DNA of 64,000 bases. Origin: Polyangium jinanense (GTDB lineage: Bacteria; Myxococcota; Polyangia; Polyangiales; Polyangiaceae). The notes under the pieces are model-generated. The model saw nothing but the letters and a program-made list of their open reading frames with translations, was not told the origin of the DNA and searched no databases. The translations under genes were made by a program, and so were the position numbers. The DNA lies in the NCBI RefSeq assembly GCF_028435365.1, contig NZ_JAGTJJ010000059.1, positions 1 to 64,000 of the forward strand, given 5' to 3'. Below are positions 26,389-35,500 of this stretch, one piece after another. Within the stretch, counting starts at the first letter, position 1. Each line of letters begins with the position of its first letter.

Positions 26389-26690
26389 TTTGGGCGTGCG
26401 CGAATCACGCTCCGGGGCTTCGATGCGACGTTTGGAGACGTCCGAACACCCGCGGGAGCCGTCGTGCGGGGGGTCGGGGATGCCCGAGCGACGCCCAGGA
26501 GGGCCGTCGCGCTGCTCGGAGCTGCCCGAACGCTTGCGGGGATGCCCTTGCGCGTGTTTGGAGGTGGAGGAATGCTGCGGCGGGGGGTTGGGGGGAGGTT
26601 TGGAGGGGTCGGAGGAGCGGGCTGGGGCTTCGAGGCGCCGTTTGGGGGGGGCCGAAGGCGACGTCGAGCCTTCTGGCGGCGAGTTTTTGC
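26389..26690. repeat. Degenerate ~42-bp tandem array (about 7 units)
   Basis: Units of 41-44 bp begin with TTTGG or a variant (for example at about 26389, 26431 and 26640). The best conserved pair shares TTTGG, CGAA and CG-rich ends. On the minus strand one frame reads 14-residue units such as PNVASKPRSVIRAR and PNTRKGIPASVRAA; on the plus strand another reads RLETSEHPREPSCG. Neither frame has a ribosome site. It lies between element R4 and the stop of the 26695 gene. Confidence 0.6.
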
Positions 26691-26694
26691 TGTC

Positions 26695-27405
26695 TTAGCC
26701 CTCTTCGCCTGCGCTGCCGCTCCCCTTGGGGCCCTTTTTGGTGCGCTCGCGCCGGAGGAAGAACGACTCGACGAGCCTGCGTTGCCCTGGGAATGCTGCG
26801 CGCAGGGTGCCGTAGGCCTTCTCCAGCGCTGCCCGGACGCCGAGTCGCCCCTGGATCTCGGCGTCGCCGGCCCGGTTCTCCGCTGCCTCGGCGAGGTCGA
26901 GCGCGTCGCGGGCGGCCATGCTCTTTTTGATCGCCTGGTGGAGGGAAGCACGCGCTGCGGCCTTGCCCTGGAAGTCGTCGAGGCCGTCGAGTCGATCCAG
27001 GATTCGCTGCGCGAGATCCGGCTCCTCGCGGATCTTCGATTCGGTGATCTCGCTGGCCGTGCCCTCTTGAAAGACCTGCTTGTAAAGAGGGTTCCCGTGG
27101 CTCCGCATTGCGGGGCCATTCAGGATCGCGTCGCTCACGCCCATGATGCGCATGTCGAGGATGGCGTCACGAATGCCATAACGAGCCCGGAGCTTCGTCG
27201 CGGCGCGTTGCGCGGCCCGCCACGTGACGACGGCGCTGCCGAGCACGTCCGCAGCCTGCGCCACGATTGCGCCCGCCTCGACGATGGCCGCGCGCTGGGA
27301 CTCCGTCAGGGTCTCGGCGTCGGACCATCCCTCGACCGCACCTTGAAAATGGTCGGTGATCTTCTCGTATCCCTCGCTCGATGCGTTCACGTCGGGCAAT
27401 TGCAT
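26695..27405 (-). CDS. Hypothetical helical protein
   Basis: 236 residues from ATG 27405 with GAGGGA upstream. It is cytoplasmic and helical: MQLPDVNASSEGYEKITDHF at the start, then long amphipathic helices (AAIVEAGAIVAQAADVLGSA, WRAAQRAATKLRARYG, DAILDMRIMGVSDAIL), and a basic C-terminus (RRERTKKGPKGSG). I do not recognise a family. The layout, with repeated helix pairs and a charged tail, would fit a structural or nucleoid-type protein, but that is speculation. It has no operon partner: an intergenic repeat tract follows and a divergent gene precedes. Confidence 0.72.
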   Translation of the reverse strand: MQLPDVNASSEGYEKITDHFQGAVEGWSDAETLTESQRAAIVEAGAIVAQAADVLGSAVVTWRAAQRAATKLRARYGIRDAILDMRIMGVSDAILNGPAMRSHGNPLYKQVFQEGTASEITESKIREEPDLAQRILDRLDGLDDFQGKAAARASLHQAIKKSMAARDALDLAEAAENRAGDAEIQGRLGVRAALEKAYGTLRAAFPGQRRLVESFFLRRERTKKGPKGSGSAGEEG

Positions 27406-27579
27406 TTCGTGGTCCCTCTTCCGCAGGCGCGATGGCGCGAAGCGTGTTTCTGGGCAGAGTACGGTCGGTCACGTTCGGGCGTCAAGGATGGAGGCGGAAG
27501 CGAGAGCACAAGCGGATGCGCGAAGCAGCTCCTCGTTGACATCCGCGCCTGCTCCGGAGACGCTCTTTCGTGAGGCGAC

Positions 27580-28158
27580 ATGCGAATCCGGGGACCCTTT
27601 CTGGCATCCATCCTGACGGCTCTCGCCGTCGCCACATCTGCCTCCGCCGCGGAGGCGGCCCCGCCCTCCTACGTCGTCTTGCCCGCCGAGCAGCCCCGCA
27701 AGGTCTGGTACGGCTGGCAAACGCTGACGATCGCCGGCGCATCCCTCGGCGTGGGGACCGTTCCGGCGGTGTTCTTCGGCGTGCACGTGTATGCCTGGCC
27801 GCCTGCGCTCACCGGCATGGTGCTGAGCGGGCCCATCGTGCACTGGAAACACGGGCGGGTCGGCCGGGGCTTCGCGGTGCTCGGGATGAACCTCGGAATC
27901 ACGGGGACGGCCCTCGGCCTCTCCCTGCCCGTCGGGTGCATCTTCGAGAAATGCGACGGCTTTTACTTTCAGTACATGCTGGCCATGAGCTACGTGGGCG
28001 CCGCGATCGGCGTGGGCATCGACGCAGCCTTCCTCTCGACATACGAGCCCCCGGAGCCGCACACGGCCCGACGGGCCACGAGCATGGTGGAATCGCTCGT
28101 GCCGGTGATCGACGTGCGCCCCGGTCACACGGTGTTCGGGGTGGCAGGCGCATTCTGA
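27580..28158 (+). CDS. Small membrane protein with signal peptide, unknown function
   Basis: 192 residues. ATG 27580 follows GAGGCG. A cleavable signal (FLASILTALAVATSASAAEA) is followed by PSYVVLPAEQPRKVWYGWQ, then four hydrophobic segments (TIAGASLGVGTVPAVFFGV, ALTGMVLSGPIVHW, FAVLGMNLGITGTALGLSL, YMLAMSYVGAAIGVGIDAAF). A conserved-looking CIFEKCDGFYF lies between the third and fourth. The C-terminus (VIDVRPGHTVFGVAGAF) ends in Phe like an outer-membrane protein. The family is unknown to me. Similar four-segment proteins are common in myxobacterial envelopes. Confidence 0.75.
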   Translation: MRIRGPFLASILTALAVATSASAAEAAPPSYVVLPAEQPRKVWYGWQTLTIAGASLGVGTVPAVFFGVHVYAWPPALTGMVLSGPIVHWKHGRVGRGFAVLGMNLGITGTALGLSLPVGCIFEKCDGFYFQYMLAMSYVGAAIGVGIDAAFLSTYEPPEPHTARRATSMVESLVPVIDVRPGHTVFGVAGAF

Positions 28159-28168
28159 GTCGCAACGT

Positions 28169-28465
28169 AGCGCCGGGGTTTCACCCCGGACCCCGACCAG
28201 GGGTTGTCCACCCCTGGACCCGGGGCCTGCGCAAGCGCTGGACCCGGGGTCGATGAACTGCGCGATGCGCAGTTCATCGAACAGGTCGTGGCAAGACCAG
28301 CGGGCGACCTTGCCAGTCAAAACCGCAGCGCTCGTGGTCTTGCCCCGGGTCCGTCCGAGAAACCGCGCATCGCGCGGTTTCTCGGCCCTCGGTCCAGGCC
28401 GTGCCTGGTCCGGGGTGCAGGGGGCGGACAGCCCCCTGCTGGGGTGCGGGGCAACGCCCCGCGCC
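28169..28465. repeat. Nested-palindrome intergenic element, copy R5 (complete, variant right arm)
   Basis: Left arm as in R3 (TCGATGAACTGCGC, loop GAT). The right hairpin instead is GAGAAACCGCGC, loop ATC, GCGCGGTTTCTC: both strands of the stem have changed together while the GCGC-ATC-GCGC core is kept. Outer hairpins are also altered on both sides (CCGGGGT/ACCCCGG at left, GGGGGC/GCCCCC and GCGGGGC/GCCCCGC at right). It fills most of the 418-base gap before the kinase genes. Confidence 0.92.
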
Positions 28466-28576
28466 CGCGCTGGTGATCCGAGCCAGGTCGTCGCCACGTT
28501 CCTGCAGTTCCCTGCCACCGCCTCCTCGTATGCCGTCCCCCGCGTATCGCCTTAGGTTTCTCCGCACAGGGAACGC

Positions 28577-31500
28577 ATGCAGGCGGGGGACGTCATCGAC
28601 GATCGATTCGTCATCGAGCGGGTCGCCGGCTCGGGGGGAATGGGCTCGGTTTTTCGAGCGCACGACCGCCGGTCCGGCGGGCCCGTGGCCGTCAAGGTAC
28701 TCCATGACCGCGAGCCGCGCGATATCGCGCGTTTCGATATGGAGGCGCATGTGCTCGCAGGGCTCGATCATCCGGGCATCGTCCGGTACGTCACGCACGG
28801 CGTCACCAGCGCGGGCGAGCCCTTCCTCGTTATGGAATGGCTCGCGGGCGAGGATCTCGGCGCACGGCTCGCGCGCGGGAGGCTCACGATCGAGGAAAGC
28901 GTCGCCGTCATCAGCGCGGCGGCCTCGGCCCTCGCGACGGCGCATGCGCGTGGCGTGGTGCACCGCGATATCAAGCCGAGCAATGTCTTTCTCGTGGATG
29001 GCGCGTTGGATCGGGTGAAATTGCTCGATTTTGGTCTCGCGCGTTTGCCGCTTTCGCCACGATTCACGCGGACGGGCGTGGTGCTGGGGACGCCGAGCTA
29101 CATGGCGCCCGAGCAGGCGCGTGGGGCGCCGTCGCTCGACGCACGCGTCGATGTGTTCGCGCTCGGCGCCGTGCTGTTCGAGTGCTTGACCGGGCAGCCC
29201 GCATTCCAAGGCGAGCACGTCATGGCCGTCCTGGCGAAGGTCCTGCTCGAGGATCCACCGCCGGTGCGAAAGCTTCGGCCCGAGGTGTCGGTGCGGCTCG
29301 AAGCGCTGGTCGCGTGTATGCTCGCAAAGGATCCGGCCGATCGGCTCGTCGATGCGGGCGAGGTCGCGGAGGGGCTTGCCTGTCTCGAAGCGCGTGATGC
29401 TGGGTCGTGGCTCTCCGAGGTGCCGCCCGCCGAGGCCCTGACGAGGAGCGAGCAGCGATTGCTGAGTATCGTCGCCGTGGGCGCGCCGGCCGAAGACATC
29501 GACGCCGAGCACACGAGCGCGCGCCGAGAGGCGCTGGAATCGGCCGCGGAGCCATTTGGCGCACGTGTCGAATGGCTGGCGGATGGCTCGATGCTGGCGG
29601 TTTTCATGAATGCAGCGAGTGCCTCCGATGCTGCGGCGCGCGCCGCGCGTTGTGCCCTCGGGCTGCGCCCGCGCGCCCCGGACGCGCCCATCGCGATTGC
29701 CACCGGCCTCGGCGAACTCGACGAGCGACTCCCGGTCGGACAGGTCCTCGATCGGTCCGCCGCGCTCCTGCGCGCGGCGGGGCGCTGGGTGCTCGTGGAC
29801 GAGGTGACTGAGGGCCTGCTCGACGCGCGCCTCGTGGCGGTGCGTGGGCCGGGCGGGATCGAGCTCCACCGCGAGGAGGAAATCAGCAGGGCGGCACGCA
29901 CGCTGCTCGGCAAACCGAGCCCGTTCGTGGGGCGCGGACGCGAACTGCGCATTCTGCTCGACCTGCTCGACGAAGCCATCGGCGAGAGCATTGCGCGCGC
30001 CGTGCTCGTGACCGGGCCGCCCGGAATCGGAAAGTCTCGTCTTCGCCAGGAGTTCGTTCGCGAAGTCGGACAGCGTCATCCAGCAGTCGAGGTGTGGGTC
30101 GGGCGCGGCGATGCGATGAGCAAAGGGGCAGCGTTTTCCCTCGTTGGCTCGGCGCTGCGTCATGCGTTCGTGGTGGGGGGTCACGAGCCGATCGAGGAAA
30201 GAAGGCGCAAGCTCACCGAGCGGGTCGCGCGCTACGTGGCCGAGGCCGAGGTCCGCCACGTGGCGGGGTTTCTCGGCGAAATGACGGGCACGCCCTTCCC
30301 CGACGAAGGCAGCGCGAAGCTCCGCGCCGCGCGCCTCGATGCACGGCTCATGGCCGATCAAATTCAAAACGCCTTCCGGCAGTTCATGGCCGCCGCGTGT
30401 GGCGCGCATCCGGTCTTGCTCGTCCTCGAGGATCTGCACTGGGGCGATCTTCCCTCGGTGAAGCTCGTCGACGCGGCGCTGCGGGATCTCGCTTTCGGGC
30501 CGCTGGTCGTTGCAGCCTTCAGCCGTCCCGAGGTGCACGACATTTTCCCGAAGGTATGGGCCGAGCGTGGGTTGTCCGAGATTCGTCTCGGGGAGCTGAC
30601 CTCACGTGCCGCCGAGGAGCTTGCCCGAAGTGCGCTCGGAAATACGACGGAACCTCGGACGATCGCGCAGATCGTCAAGCGCGCCGCGGGTCATCCATTT
30701 TTCCTGGAGGAGCTGATCCGAGCGGTGGCCGAGGGCCGCGGAGAGCAATTGCCGGAGACGGTGCTGGCCATGGTCGAGGCACGCCTCGCCGCCCTCCCCG
30801 CAGGCGCGCGGCGCGTGCTGCGAGCTGCCAGCGTATTCGGAGATGTCTTCTGGTGCGGCGGCGTGGAGCACCTGCTCGGCGGCGGGGACGAGGCGCTCGG
30901 TGCGCACGATTGGCTCGACACGCTGGCCGCGCGCGAAGTCGTGCAGCGTAGCGAAACGAGCAGGTTTCCAGGCGAAACGCAGTATTCGTTCAGGCATTCG
31001 CTCTTGCGGGAGGGCGCTCATGCGATGCTGACGGAGCCCGACCGCGCTCTTGGGCATCGGCTCGCGGCGGAGTGGCTCGTGCAACGTGGCGAGGGAGACC
31101 CGTTGCGCCTGGCCGAGCATTTCGAGCGCGGAAAGAGCCTGGAGCGCGCGGCGGAGTGGTATCTCGCGGCGGCGAGGCAGATGCTCCAGGGGATGGATCT
31201 GCGTGCGGCCATTGCCTGCGCAGAGCGCGGCCTCGGCTGCGGCGCCTCGGGCGAGCTTCGTGCATCGCTTTTGTTCGTCCGCAGCGAGGCGTACGGGTGG
31301 CGAGGGGACTGGGTCTCGTTTGCGTTGGGCATGGAGGAGAGCCTGCGCTTGGTCACGCCGCGCACGCCGCTCTGGAGCACGGCCATGGCGTGGAAGCTCG
31401 CGAGCGCGCCTGCGCTCGCAGGGGGCGGCGTGCACCGGGAAGACGTGCTTTCGCTCGTCGACCTGGAGCCGGACCCGGAGAGCGCGCGGCCGATCATGCA

Positions 31501-32425
31501 TGCCCTCGGTCTCGCGTGGGAGACTTTGATTCAGCAAGGCAGGCGTGACCTCGCCGAGCTCTGCGCGGCGCGTATGGAGCAGCTCGGCAGCACGCTTGCG
31601 GCGCACGATCCCGTGGTTCGGGGCAGGCTGTACGAGGCTCGAAGCGTGACGCTTTACTTCGAGGGGGATGTCTGGGGAACCCTGGGGGCAGCAAGAGCCG
31701 CCCTGGCGAGCTACGAGGAGGCCGGTGAACGGCAGCACCTGCTCTGGGCTCGCCTGTTTGTCGCCGTGGGCTACTTGTGCCTCGGGGCGTATGCGCGCGC
31801 GGACCAGGAAGCGCGCAACGTGCTCCAGAGGGGCGAGGAGACAACCACGTATGGGGTATGGGCGAAGTGGATCTGGGCCTGTGCGCTCGTGGGTCTGGGA
31901 AACCTGGAGGAAGCGCGCACAGAGCTCCTGGGCCTCTTCGACTTCGAGTACGCGCGCAGCCATCCCTATTTGCTGGGCGTCGCCCGAGCGACGCTGGCCT
32001 CCCTCCTTCTGGGCTCCGGGGATCTCGACGCGGCGGAGCGCGAGGCGCGCGCGGCTGCCGAGGTTTTCTCGGGCACCACGCCCTGGCGCGCGGCGGCGGA
32101 GGCGAGGCTCGCGGCGATCCTCCTTCGGCAGCAGCGCGCGGACGAGGCACTACGCCTCACGGAGGACGTGGCCGCGCGGCGCGACGCGGGCGGCGGCGGC
32201 AGCGGACCCTATGAGATGTCCCTGCGCCTCACCCACGCCGAGGCGCTCGATGCGACGGGCCATCACGCCCGCGCGCGGACCGTGCTGCTCGAAGCACGTG
32301 ATCTTTTGCTGTCGCGCGCGGCCAAGATCGAGGACGCCGAGCTCTGCCGGAGCTACCTCGAGAATATCCCCGAGAACGCGCGCATCCTCGCCATGGCTGC
32401 GGCCTGGGAGCGGGACGCCGCTTAG
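28577..32425 (+). CDS. Ser/Thr protein kinase with degenerate cyclase-like, AAA ATPase and TPR-like domains (paralogue 1)
   Basis: 1282 residues. The kinase domain (about 10-270) has the glycine loop GSGGMGSVF, catalytic Lys40, HRDIKPSN (Asp131), DFG (151-153) and GTPSYMAPEQ. Residues 290-430 resemble a class III nucleotidyl cyclase fold (FGARVEWLADGSMLAVF) without its metal-binding aspartates. An AAA_16-type ATPase follows (450-780) with Walker A GPPGIGKSRL (Lys486) and Walker B LLVLEDLHWGD. The rest is helical TPR-like repeats. Such proteins occur in bacteria as large signalling kinases whose C-terminal part probably senses a ligand or partner. About 55 bases upstream of the start are conserved in the tandem paralogue. 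Confidence 0.93.
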   Translation: MQAGDVIDDRFVIERVAGSGGMGSVFRAHDRRSGGPVAVKVLHDREPRDIARFDMEAHVLAGLDHPGIVRYVTHGVTSAGEPFLVMEWLAGEDLGARLARGRLTIEESVAVISAAASALATAHARGVVHRDIKPSNVFLVDGALDRVKLLDFGLARLPLSPRFTRTGVVLGTPSYMAPEQARGAPSLDARVDVFALGAVLFECLTGQPAFQGEHVMAVLAKVLLEDPPPVRKLRPEVSVRLEALVACMLAKDPADRLVDAGEVAEGLACLEARDAGSWLSEVPPAEALTRSEQRLLSIVAVGAPAEDIDAEHTSARREALESAAEPFGARVEWLADGSMLAVFMNAASASDAAARAARCALGLRPRAPDAPIAIATGLGELDERLPVGQVLDRSAALLRAAGRWVLVDEVTEGLLDARLVAVRGPGGIELHREEEISRAARTLLGKPSPFVGRGRELRILLDLLDEAIGESIARAVLVTGPPGIGKSRLRQEFVREVGQRHPAVEVWVGRGDAMSKGAAFSLVGSALRHAFVVGGHEPIEERRRKLTERVARYVAEAEVRHVAGFLGEMTGTPFPDEGSAKLRAARLDARLMADQIQNAFRQFMAAACGAHPVLLVLEDLHWGDLPSVKLVDAALRDLAFGPLVVAAFSRPEVHDIFPKVWAERGLSEIRLGELTSRAAEELARSALGNTTEPRTIAQIVKRAAGHPFFLEELIRAVAEGRGEQLPETVLAMVEARLAALPAGARRVLRAASVFGDVFWCGGVEHLLGGGDEALGAHDWLDTLAAREVVQRSETSRFPGETQYSFRHSLLREGAHAMLTEPDRALGHRLAAEWLVQRGEGDPLRLAEHFERGKSLERAAEWYLAAARQMLQGMDLRAAIACAERGLGCGASGELRASLLFVRSEAYGWRGDWVSFALGMEESLRLVTPRTPLWSTAMAWKLASAPALAGGGVHREDVLSLVDLEPDPESARPIMHALGLAWETLIQQGRRDLAELCAARMEQLGSTLAAHDPVVRGRLYEARSVTLYFEGDVWGTLGAARAALASYEEAGERQHLLWARLFVAVGYLCLGAYARADQEARNVLQRGEETTTYGVWAKWIWACALVGLGNLEEARTELLGLFDFEYARSHPYLLGVARATLASLLLGSGDLDAAEREARAAAEVFSGTTPWRAAAEARLAAILLRQQRADEALRLTEDVAARRDAGGGGSGPYEMSLRLTHAEALDATGHHARARTVLLEARDLLLSRAAKIEDAELCRSYLENIPENARILAMAAAWERDAA

Positions 32426-32455
32426 CTTTGGGACTGCGAAGGAATGCAAGCGCCT

Positions 32456-32508
32456 CTTCGTATGCCATCTCCCGCGCGTCGCCTTAGGTTCCTCCGCACG
32501 AGGGGCGC
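32456..32508 (+). promoter_or_regulatory. Duplicated leader of the second kinase gene
   Basis: The 53 bases before ATG 32509 align with those before ATG 28577 (28524-28576), including CGCCTTAGGTTYCTCCGCAC. The conservation covers the leader and probably the promoter, so both kinases may be expressed from similar signals. No clear -35/-10 could be named. Confidence 0.5.
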
Positions 32509-35500
32509 ATGCAGGCGGGGGACGTCATCGACGATCGATTCGTGATCGAGCGGGTCACCGGCTCGGGGGGAATGGGCTCGGTCTTCCGGGCGCACGACCG
32601 CCTGTCCGGTGGGCCGGTGGCCGTCAAGGTGCTCCATGACCGGGAGCCCCACGATATCGCGCGGTTCGATATGGAGGCGCGTGTGCTCGCAGGGCTCGAT
32701 CATCCGGGCATCGTCCGGTACGTCACGCACGGCGTCACCAGCGCGGGCGAGCCCTTCCTCGCGATGGAATGGCTTGCAGGCGAGGACCTCGGAGAGAGGC
32801 TCGCGCGCGGGCGGCTCACGGTCGAGGAAAGCGTCGCCGTCATCAGCGCAGCGGCCTCGGCGCTCGCGACGGCGCATGCGCGTGGCGTGGTGCACCGCGA
32901 TATCAAGCCGAGCAATGTCTTTCTCGTGGATGGCGCGTTGGGTCGGGTGAAATTGCTCGATTTTGGCCTCGCGCGCATGCCGCTTTCGCCACGGTTCACG
33001 CGGACGGGCGTGGTGCTCGGGACGCCGAGCTACATGGCGCCCGAGCAGGCGCGTGGCTCGGCGTCGCTCGACGCGCGTGTCGATGTATTCGCGCTCGGCG
33101 CTGTGCTGTTCGAGTGCTTGACCGGGCAGCCCGCATTCCAGGGTGAACACGTCATGGCCATCCTGGCGAAGGTTTTGCTGGAAGATCCTCCGCCATTGCG
33201 AAAACTCCGGCCCGAGGTGTCGGTGCGACTCGAAGCGCTGGTCGCGTGCATACTCGCGAAGGATCCGGCCGATCGGCTCGCGGATGCGGGGGAGGTCGCG
33301 GAGGCGCTCGCCTGTCTCGATGCGCGTGATGCTTGGTCGTGGCTCTCCGAGGTGCCGCCCGCCGAGGCCCTGACGAGGAGCGAGCAGCGATTGCTGTGTA
33401 TCGTCGCCGTGGGCCCGCCGGCCGGAGACGTCGACGCCGAGCACACGAGCGCGTACCAAGAGGTTCTGGAATCGGCTGCCGAGCGGTTTGGCGCACGGAT
33501 CGAATGGCTGGCGGACGGCTCGACGCTGGTGGTCTTCATGAATGCAACGAGCGCCTCGGATGCTGCCGCGCGCGCCGCTCAGTGCGCCCTCTGGCTGCGC
33601 CCGCGCGTCCCGGACGCGCCCATCGCGATGGCCACCGGCCTCGGCGAGGTCGCGGAGGCTTTGCCCGTCGGACAGGTCCTCGATCGGGCCGCCGCGCTCC
33701 TGCGCGCGGCCGGGCGCTGGGTGCTCGTCGACGAGGTGACCGCGGGGCTCTTCGACGCGCGGCTCGTGGTGGTGCGTGGGCCGGGCGGGATCGAGCTCCA
33801 CCGCGAGGAGGAGGTCAGCGCGGCGGCGCGTACGCTGCTCGGCAAACCGAGCCCGTTCGTGGGGCGCGGACGAGAGCTGCGCGCCCTCCTCGACTTGCTC
33901 GACGAATCCGTCGGCGAGGGCGTCGCGCGCGCGGTGCTCGTGACTGGGCCGCCCGGAATCGGAAAATCACGCCTTCGCCAGGAGTTCGTCCGCGCGGCCT
34001 TACAGCATCATCCCGCGGTCGACGTGTGGATAGGGCGCGGAGATGCGATGAGCAAAGGGTCGGCATTTTCCCTCGTTGGCTCGGCCCTGCGTTATGCGTT
34101 CGCGGTCGCCGGCCACGAACCCATCGAGGAGCGAAGGCGCAAGCTTACCGAGCGGGTCGCGCGCCATGTGGCCGAGGCCGAGGTGCGCCACGTGGCGGGG
34201 TTTCTCGGCGAAATGACGGGCACGTCCTTTCCCGATGCCGACAGCGCAAGGCTTCGCGCCGCGCGCCTCGATGCGCGGCTCATGGCCGATCAGATTCAAT
34301 CCTCCTTCCGGCAATTCATGGCCGCCGCGTGTGGCGCGCATCCGGTCTTGCTCGTCCTCGAGGATCTGCACTGGGGCGATCTCCCCTCGGTGAAACTCGT
34401 CGACGCGGCGCTGCGGGATCTCGCAGGCAAGCCGCTCGTCGTGGCAGCGTTCGGTCGGCCCGACGTGCACGACGTTTTCCCGAAGGTATGGGCCGAGCGG
34501 GGGTTGTCCGAGATTCGTCTGGGAGAGCTGACCCCGCGGGCCGCCGAGGAGCTCGCTCGGAGCGCGCTCGGGGACGCCGTCGATCCTCGGACGATTGCGC
34601 AGATCGTCAAGCGCGCCGGGGGGCATCCGTTTTTCCTGGAAGAGCTGATCCGGGCGGTGGCCGAGGGGCATGGAGAGCAATTGCCGGAGACCGTGCTGGC
34701 GATGGTCGAGGCGCGCCTCGCCGCCCTCCCAGCAGGCGCAAGGCGCGTGCTGCGCGCGGCCAGCGTATTCGGGGAGGTGTTCTGGTGCGGCGGCGTGGAG
34801 CACCTCCTCGGCGGTGGAGACGAGGCGCTCGGCGCGCACGATTGGCTCGACATGCTGGCCACACGCGAGGTGTTGCAGCGCAGCGAGACGAGCAGGTTTC
34901 CTGGTGAGGAGCAGTATTCGTTTCGGCATTCGCTTTTGCGGGAGGGCGCGTATGCGATGCTGACGGAGCCCGACCGCACGCTTGGGCATCGGCTCGCCGG
35001 GGAGTGGTTCCTGCAATGGGGCGAGGGAGACGCGATGCGCCTGGCCGAGCATTTCGAGCGGGGAAAGAGTCCAGAGCGCGCGGCGGCGTGGTATCTCGCG
35101 GCGGCGAGGCAGATGCTCCAGGCCAATGACCTGCACGGAGCGATTGCCTGCGCCGAGCGTGGCGTCGGCTGCGGCGCGTCCGGGAAGCTGCGTACGGAAC
35201 TCTTGCTCGCCCGGGGCGAAGTCCGCGGGTGGATCGGGGACTGGGCGCTCGTCCTGCCGGACATGGACGAGGCCCTGCGCGGGCTGACGAAAGGCGAGCC
35301 GTTCTGGTACACCGCAAAGGCATCCAAGGTCATGAACGCCACGCTGCGCGACGGGGCCAGCGCGGTCTCCGACGACGTGCTGGCCGAATTCGATGTGGAT
35401 CCGAGCCCGGAGAGCGCGAGGCATTTCGTATACGCTCTCGGGCTTCTCTATCAGGCCCTGATGCAGCTCGGTAAGCGCGACCTGGCCGAGCGCTGCATGG

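Noticed and set aside
26022..27119. A 365-residue minus-strand frame joining R4, the 42-bp array and part of the 26695 gene.
   Set aside because: Off-frame to the ribosome-site-supported 26695 gene and made largely of repeat translation; kept only as evidence of 14-residue periodicity.
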